NCBI GenBank assembly: GCA_031258665.1
Contig: JAIRML010000174.1
Coordinates: forward strand, 1 to 10,838
Reading direction: 5' to 3'
Length of the DNA stretch: 10,838 nucleotides
DNA from: Oscillospiraceae bacterium
GTDB lineage: Bacteria > Bacillota > Clostridia > Oscillospirales > UBA929
The notes below the pieces were generated by a model, which was not told the origin of the DNA, ran no database searches, and saw only the letters and a program-made list of their open reading frames with translations. The position numbers and the translations under genes are program-made. Of this stretch, positions 6,872 to 10,838 are shown one piece after another. Every line of letters begins with the position of its first letter. Position 1 is the stretch's first letter.

Positions 6872-6945
6872 TGGTACCTTCTTGCCGCTTCGCGGCAAGA
6901 AAAAACAAGAATTTTGGGTTGTGGCTGCAGGGCAGCCCGCGTTGG
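6872..6945 (-). repeat. Two-hairpin intergenic repeat, copy E (inverted)
   Basis: A complete inverted copy. On the + strand: TGGTACC, hairpin TTCTTGCCGC / GCGGCAAGAA (6879-6888 with 6892-6901, TTC loop, perfect 10 bp), linker AAAACAAGAATTTTGGGTT, then hairpin GTGGCTGC against GCAGCCCGC (6921-6928 with 6932-6940, one bulged C and one T-G pair), ending CGTTGG. It begins at the base after the plsY TGA and its last bases (TTGG) run directly into the GGGGGGAG ribosome site of the next gene. Confidence 0.92.
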
Positions 6946-6956
6946 GGGGAGCGCAC

Positions 6957-7817
6957 ATGCGGCGTATGGTTTCGGCGGGCGGGTTGATGCTGCCTGTGCT
7001 GGGGCAGGGCGCTTGGAACATCGGCGATGACCCGGCGCGCGCGGCGGATGAGACGGCGGCGTTCCGGCGCGGGTTGGAGCTGGGCCTGGACCTGATCGAC
7101 ACCGCCGAGATGTACGGGGGAGGGCGCTCCGAGGAGAGGATCGGCGGGGCATTGCGCGAGATCCCGCGGGGGCGTTACCTGCTGGTTTCCAAGTTTCTCC
7201 CGCAAAACGCCGCCCGCCCGGCCCTTTTTGAGAGCTGCGACAACTCCCTGCGGCGGCTGCGGACCGACTACCTCGACCTCTACCTGCTGCACTGGCGCGG
7301 CGATATCCCACTGGAGGAGACGGTCGACGGCCTGGAGGCGCTGGTCAAATCGGGTAAGATCCGGCGTTGGGGCGTTTCAAATTTCGATACGCCGGACATG
7401 GAGGCGCTGTGGCGCGTGCCGGCCGGGTCCCGCTGTGCGGTCAATCAGATCCTGTACCACCTCGGTTCCCGCGGGGTCGAGTACGACCTCCTCCCATGGT
7501 TGCGCGCGCACGGCGTCGCGGCCATGGCTTACTGCCCATTGGCGCAGGCGGGGCGGCTGCGGGGGGTCCATGGGGATCTTCTGACCAGCCGGGTATTGCG
7601 GGACACCGCGGGCAAGTACGGCGTCGGCGTTATGCCGCTACTGCTCGCCTTTGTGCTGCGGCAGGCGCATGTGACGGCTATCCCCAAGGCGTCCCGGCCC
7701 GCGCATGTCGAGGAAAACGCGAAGGCCCTGACACTCGCGGTCTCCGACGAGGACTGGGCCGCCCTGGACCGGGAATTTTGGCCGCCCACCGCCAAGATGC
7801 ACCTCGACATCGAATGA
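6957..7817 (+). CDS. Aldo/keto reductase
   Basis: A 286-residue cytoplasmic NAD(P)H-dependent oxidoreductase of the AKR superfamily, which folds as a TIM barrel and reduces aldehydes or ketones. The catalytic tetrad is visible: Asp48 and Tyr53 in DLIDTAEMYGGGRSEERIG, Lys79 in LLVSKF, His112 in DLYLLHWRG. Also present: GKIRRWGVSNFD, the NQILYHLGSRG strand, YCPLAQAG, and the cofactor-binding end IPKASRPAHVEENAKAL (242-258). Length is normal (270-290). The frame is open further upstream through repeat copy E, but ATG 6957 is the start because GGGGGGAG lies about 5 bases before it; ATG 6966 is a weaker alternative. Last gene of the operon, ending 15 bases before the terminator stem. Substrate cannot be inferred. 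Confidence 0.93.
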   Translation: MRRMVSAGGLMLPVLGQGAWNIGDDPARAADETAAFRRGLELGLDLIDTAEMYGGGRSEERIGGALREIPRGRYLLVSKFLPQNAARPALFESCDNSLRRLRTDYLDLYLLHWRGDIPLEETVDGLEALVKSGKIRRWGVSNFDTPDMEALWRVPAGSRCAVNQILYHLGSRGVEYDLLPWLRAHGVAAMAYCPLAQAGRLRGVHGDLLTSRVLRDTAGKYGVGVMPLLLAFVLRQAHVTAIPKASRPAHVEENAKALTLAVSDEDWAALDREFWPPTAKMHLDIE

Positions 7818-7824
7818 TCATTCG
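7811..7824. other. 14-bp perfect palindrome over the AKR stop codon
   Basis: CGAATGATCATTCG is a perfect palindrome with no spacer and contains the TGA stop of the aldo/keto reductase (7815-7817). It could be a dimer-protein half-site pair or chance. It lies 8 bases before the long terminator stem. No function can be assigned. Confidence 0.4.
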
Positions 7825-7832
7825 AATGGACA

Positions 7833-7883
7833 GAGGCAGAAAACCCGCTTATAACCACGAGTTATAGGCGGGTTTTCTGCCTC
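7833..7883. terminator. Bidirectional intrinsic terminator between convergent units
   Basis: A 23-bp inverted repeat with a CACGA loop (7856-7860): GAGGCAGAAAACCCGC plus TATAAC pairs with GTTATA plus GCGGGTTTTCTGCCTC, with a single T-G pair. A GC-rich core (CCCGC/GCGGG) flanked by AAAA on one side and TTTT on the other is the classic layout for stopping transcription from both strands. It lies exactly between the + strand operon and the - strand accessory genes. Confidence 0.93.
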
Positions 7884-7890
7884 GCACAGG

Positions 7891-8150
7891 TCACTGCTTT
7901 GTACGGTTTGCGGCCAAGTCCGTGGACTTCGTGATGTCGATGTCCGCGTCATCCGGTCGTCCTCTTTGTAAAGAGAGAAAAACATCACCTCGTCGCCCTT
8001 TTTGCGATTGACAAGGAAATAGTCCGCCAGCAACTCGCTGTGCGTAGCAATGAAAATCTGCACCCCGTTACGCGACAGTTCCAGCAGTATCTCCACCAAC
8101 TTGGGAACGAGTTCCGGGTTCAGGCTGTTTTCCGGTGATGTCAGAAATCG
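7891..8150 (-). pseudogene. Decayed C-terminal fragment of an AAA/ABC-type ATPase
   Basis: Reading the - strand from about 8150, one frame gives RFLTSPENSLNPELVPK, then the ILLELSRNGVQIFIATHSELLADYF block and KKGDEVMFFSLYKEDD. This is the Walker B to H-loop region of RecF/OLD-like AAA ATPases often found in defence systems (PENSLNPE, then IFIATHS with the switch His). The expected Walker B acids just before PEN are Thr-Ser here. At about 7950-7955 the frame shifts: the better continuation, DADIDITKSTDLAANRTKQ and a TGA at 7891-7893, is in another frame. No Walker A or signature region is present; an in-frame stop precedes it near 8208. Upstream of 8150 I see only 90 bases with nothing recognisable before hepT. 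Remnant status is clear; the family name is less certain. Confidence 0.75.
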
Positions 8151-8237
8151 CTTTGCCGATGTCTTTCTGCGTCTTTGTTTGTTTGCTCGTGGGTACGTCC
8201 TGGGCTTTTATTTGCCCTCCGTTTCGAATAATCTTTG

Positions 8238-8669
8238 TTATTTTTTGCCGTCCTGCGCGTCTGCTTCCTCTATGGCCTGCACGATCATCTGCTGATTCCT
8301 CGTCTGTTCCCGATCACCGTACAATGGCTCGCCGAGGTCTCTCTCTATCCGGTCAATAACTGCTATCAATTCGGGAATGCTGACGGATGCTGTGTGCCAG
8401 ATTTCAATGAAATCCACTTCCTCGTAATCATGGGCGATGACGTTCCTGGTCTTGCGGATTGCCGGCCAGGGGATTTCGGGTTGGCTCTTTCTTGCCACGT
8501 CAGACACTTTCCTTGTCAGTTCGCCGATATTGGCCAAAGTCTGTGTGACGGCACGCTTTACCATTTCATTATGAATGAACGCGTTATAATCCATCCCCGC
8601 GATGAATCCGCTCGTAAGCCGGGCTTCCTCACGCATCCTGTCGAAACACCGACGGTCGCGTATTTCCAT
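8238..8669 (-). CDS. hepT: HepT-like HEPN RNase toxin (DUF86)
   Basis: A 143-residue DUF86/HEPN-fold protein, mostly helical. The HepT catalytic motif R-x4-H-x-Y is intact: Arg75, His80 and Tyr82 in RNVIAHDY. Family blocks IGELTRKVS and PWPAIRKTRNVIAHDYEEVDFIEIWHTA are clear. In studied HepT-MntA pairs the HEPN protein is an RNase toxin and the Tyr of this motif is AMPylated by MntA to switch it off; that role here is by homology. ATG at 8669 has AAGGTGG 9 bases upstream and gives a family-like N terminus. The start lies 41 bases inside the mntA reading frame. A C-terminal extension of about 25 residues (after ERDLGEPLYGD) is polar and not part of the core fold. Confidence 0.9.
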   Translation of the reverse strand: MEIRDRRCFDRMREEARLTSGFIAGMDYNAFIHNEMVKRAVTQTLANIGELTRKVSDVARKSQPEIPWPAIRKTRNVIAHDYEEVDFIEIWHTASVSIPELIAVIDRIERDLGEPLYGDREQTRNQQMIVQAIEEADAQDGKK

Positions 8670-8946
8670 AGCATTTCACCACCTTTTCAATTTGCAGGCG
8701 TGTCTTGGGGGAAAGCGGCAAACGCACAACATCCACCCCGTTCCGCAACGCGTCCTCCAATTCGCTGACAAGGCCGGCCCTCTCAAAAAGGCCGATATTG
8801 TCCGAATCGAACTCTACAAGCAAATCCAAGTCGCTGCTTTCTGTTTGCGTTCCTCTGGCATAGGAGCCGAAGTAGTAAGCGTTTCGTATCTGATATTTCG
8901 GCGCGGCCTGCCTGACCGCCCGGCAAATTTCTTCGTGTGTCAGCAT
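8629..8946 (-). CDS. mntA: MntA-like nucleotidyltransferase antitoxin
   Basis: A 105-residue minimal nucleotidyltransferase. It carries the GS-x10-D-x-D signature exactly: Gly27-Ser28, then Asp39 and Asp41 in GSYARGTQTESSDLDLLVEF, and a likely third metal Asp at 72 (NGVDVVRL). Characterised MntA proteins neutralise HepT by transferring AMP to its active-site Tyr. ATG at 8946 is chosen because GAGGAGG sits 7 bases upstream; the ATG at 8967 would read through that ribosome site. It is transcribed before hepT and overlaps it by 41 bases, so the two are translationally linked. A promoter lies just upstream at 8972-9000. Confidence 0.9.
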   Translation of the reverse strand: MLTHEEICRAVRQAAPKYQIRNAYYFGSYARGTQTESSDLDLLVEFDSDNIGLFERAGLVSELEDALRNGVDVVRLPLSPKTRLQIEKVVKCYGNTRPSVFRQDA

Positions 8947-8971
8947 TTCGGGCCTCCTCTTCTTCATTTTT

Positions 8972-9000
8972 ATTATACTGCTTCAATACGGAGTTGGCAG
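8972..9000 (-). promoter_or_regulatory. Probable promoter of mntA-hepT
   Basis: On the - strand a perfect TATAAT (8972-8977 on + coordinates) follows a CTGCCA -35-like box (8995-9000; four of six matches to TTGACA) with a 17-base spacer. It lies about 25 bases before the mntA start in the only A/T-rich part of the spacer, so the toxin-antitoxin pair can be expressed independently of the methyltransferase gene upstream. Confidence 0.6.
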
Positions 9001-9016
9001 AGAAGATCCGCGAATC

Positions 9017-9049
9017 GTCCCGACTCCGGCAAGGCGGGACAGCGGAGTC
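9017..9049. other. Interleaved inverted repeats in the methyltransferase-mntA spacer
   Basis: GTCCCG (9017-9022) can pair with CGGGAC (9035-9040), and GACTCCG (9022-9028) with CGGAGTC (9043-9049). The two pairings interlock, giving either alternative hairpins or a pseudoknot. No T-run follows on either strand. The rest of the 183-base spacer (8947-9129) holds the mntA promoter and ribosome site and otherwise nothing I recognise. Confidence 0.35.
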
Positions 9050-9129
9050 AAACAAGAAGCAAACCGCCAAGAATGAGCGGCGGCTGCGATTTCGCCCAAA
9101 GGTTCAAATGGGTTGCGGCGGTTGCACGG

Positions 9130-10838
9130 TCAGACCGCATAAATGTCCGCTCGCGTGGTCTTTTGTGGTCTGACCATCAACTGATACCGCTCCATCAGCG
9201 CCGCCACGCAGTCGGCTTCGCTGGTCTTGCCTGGCGTGAAACCGTACAGCCGCATCACGGCGCGGTCCAGGTTCTGGTGCGCTTTCAGCAGTTCCGGCGG
9301 CATGGTCAGCGGGTCGTACAGATCCGCGAGGCTCGCGGGCGCGAACTTCGCCCGCGCGTCGAGGATGCCCTGCGCCAGCTGGCCGATGTGCTCTTTTTGA
9401 TCCTCCGTCGCGTCCGGCCACGGGAAATTGTTGTACACGATGTCTTTTGAATAGCGATACCGCATCTCAAGCCGCCCGCATATCGCGCGCACCCATGCCA
9501 TATGCACATTTGACGTGAGTATGCCGAAGTGATAGAGCGTCGCGTTTGGGATGATCTTTACAAGGTTGCTCGCCAGAATTTCCGGCGGCAGAAATCCGAT
9601 GGGGATATATCTGCGCTTCTCGGATGACACCTCTGGGACGACAATGTAACTGCTTGCCGGTATGTTTTCGCCTTGAAAACGAAGCGGGGTATCCGCAAGC
9701 TTTAATGTTGAAGCGCGCTTACTCTCCAGCCTAAAATCGCGGACTGCCTCGACGCGCTTCATGCACTCCGGCATCTGCCGCAGTTCGTTCAGCGGACAGT
9801 CTCTGAGCAGCAGGCAATACCGGAAATAGCCGTTGATGAACTCGTCGGAGCCGATCCATTTGCGGAAATACGGCGCGGATTTTGGCTCTTTGGCTATGAA
9901 TGCGTTCATCTCAGCTTCGGTAAACAGATAGTGGCCGCCGTCGATCGGTTGATTGCCGATGCCGATCTCCGGCGCGTCGCACAGCGGCCGCTGGCGGCTC
10001 TCGATCAGCACGTTCGGCGCTTGGATGAGGTATGGGTTGATGTTCGGATCGGTTTGGGCGCGGCTGAACCCGACAATGACGCAATGGACGGCGGCTTTGC
10101 CCTTTGCCTCGTTGCTCCACTTGAACGTCGGAATCCCGAAGTTGATATGCACCCCGCTCGCAAGCAACGGCTTCCATAATATGGCGGGCTGCTCGCCCTG
10201 CGATATGCTGTTGGTGGAAACGAACGCACATCTGATCGCCGTTCCGATGGCATAGTCTGCGGCTTTTTTGTACCATGCGGTCACGTAATCGAGGTTGCCC
10301 GCGCCTTTCAGGTCGCCGAATGTGAATTGCATATCCGATTTCTGTTCGGCGGTCATCGTTCTCGCGCCGTTGAACGGCGGATTCCCGAGGATATACGCCA
10401 GCTCCTGCCTCGGGATCACCCGCTCCCAGTCGATCCGCAGCGCGTTCCCGCGGACGATCGTCGCGCTCTGCGCCAGCGGCAGGCGGGCGTAATACTGCCC
10501 GAACTGCTCCGACACGCGCAGATTCATCTGGTGGTCGATGAGCCACATCCCGACCTGCGCGATCTGGCAGGGGAAGTCCTCACATTCGATGCCGTAGAAC
10601 TGCTCCACGCCGACTTTCAGCAGCAATGAAACGTCCAATAGCATCTGGAGGCCGCCATGCTGCATCTTCAGGATCTCAAGCTCCAAGAGGCGCATCTCCC
10701 TGTACGTGATGATCAGAAAGTTGCCGCAGCCGCAGGCCGGGTCGAGAAAATTCAATCGGCTGATTTTCTCGTGGAAGCGGTCCAGCGCGGCGGGGTCGGT
10801 TTTCACGCGGTCGAACTCGCGCCATAGCTCGTCCATGA
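9130..10838 (-). CDS. MmeI-like (type IIG/IIL) DNA methyltransferase, 5' partial
   Basis: The C-terminal 568 or more residues of a class I SAM-dependent adenine-type DNA methyltransferase resembling MmeI, a single-chain restriction-modification enzyme. Counting from the Met at 10836, motif I is FLDPACGCGNF (30-40), a YGIECEDFPCQIAQVGMWLIDHQMN region follows, and motif IV is NPPF (152-155). The target-recognition part (about 330-470) includes the blocks SYIVVPEVSSEKRRYIPIGF and HFGILTSNVHMAWVRAICG, then RLEMRYRYSKDIVYNNFPWP, typical of this group; the helical C terminus ends at TGA 9130. The Met at 10836 is probably internal: the frame runs to the window edge and family members have several hundred more residues, usually with an N-terminal nuclease domain, which cannot be seen here. 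It would methylate, and perhaps cut, an unknown site. Located upstream of mntA-hepT in a defence-like cluster. Confidence 0.88.
   Translation of the reverse strand, partial: MDELWREFDRVKTDPAALDRFHEKISRLNFLDPACGCGNFLIITYREMRLLELEILKMQHGGLQMLLDVSLLLKVGVEQFYGIECEDFPCQIAQVGMWLIDHQMNLRVSEQFGQYYARLPLAQSATIVRGNALRIDWERVIPRQELAYILGNPPFNGARTMTAEQKSDMQFTFGDLKGAGNLDYVTAWYKKAADYAIGTAIRCAFVSTNSISQGEQPAILWKPLLASGVHINFGIPTFKWSNEAKGKAAVHCVIVGFSRAQTDPNINPYLIQAPNVLIESRQRPLCDAPEIGIGNQPIDGGHYLFTEAEMNAFIAKEPKSAPYFRKWIGSDEFINGYFRYCLLLRDCPLNELRQMPECMKRVEAVRDFRLESKRASTLKLADTPLRFQGENIPASSYIVVPEVSSEKRRYIPIGFLPPEILASNLVKIIPNATLYHFGILTSNVHMAWVRAICGRLEMRYRYSKDIVYNNFPWPDATEDQKEHIGQLAQGILDARAKFAPASLADLYDPLTMPPELLKAHQNLDRAVMRLYGFTPGKTSEADCVAALMERYQLMVRPQKTTRADIYAV

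Noticed and set aside
6882..6956. N-terminal extension of the aldo/keto reductase through repeat copy E
   Set aside because: The frame is open there, but the residues come from the repeat and the ribosome site sits immediately before ATG 6957.
8050..8295. + strand open frames over the ATPase remnant and hepT 3' end
   Set aside because: No ribosome site or family features; antisense of the recognised HEPN and ATPase sequences.

Overview
The window looks like a chromosomal segment of a GC-rich member of the Clostridia (Firmicutes), probably an Oscillospiraceae/Ruminococcaceae-type gut or anaerobic bacterium. This rests on gene content and order (formate-tetrahydrofolate ligase; DUF177-rpmF; DUF512 protein-der-plsY), Gram-positive style Shine-Dalgarno sites and strongly GC-biased third codon positions. 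The species cannot be fixed from the sequence alone.

Layout. Positions 1-7817 are core genome, all on the + strand: the 3' end of fhs, an ApgM-type phosphoglycerate-mutase-like gene, then a consensus sigma-A promoter (1458-1486) that appears to drive a long operon: DUF177 (yceD), rpmF (L32), a PDZ/DUF512 radical-SAM-like protein, a GNAT acetyltransferase, the double GTPase der, the acyltransferase plsY with an unusual very basic C-terminal tail, and an aldo/keto reductase. The operon ends at a near-perfect 23-bp inverted repeat (7833-7883) that can terminate transcription in both directions. The genes serve ribosome assembly and translation (rpmF, der), membrane lipid synthesis (plsY) and small-molecule metabolism.

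Positions 7884-10838 are an accessory, defence-like block on the - strand with visibly lower GC: the C-terminal two thirds of an MmeI-like (type IIG/IIL) DNA methyltransferase running off the window edge, an MntA-HepT (nucleotidyltransferase/HEPN RNase) toxin-antitoxin pair with its own promoter, and the decayed C-terminal fragment of an AAA/ABC-type ATPase ending at the shared terminator.

The most notable unexplained signal is a family of five related intergenic elements (about 53-75 bp; 2064, 3888, 3958, 5899, 6872) inside the core operon. Each has two hairpins (the second is cut in half in one copy) joined by a conserved A/T-rich linker. The stems show compensatory base changes, two copies are in direct tandem at a 70-bp period, and the copies occur in both orientations. 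Two of them fill almost exactly the gap between a stop codon and the next ribosome binding site. I do not recognise a named repeat family.
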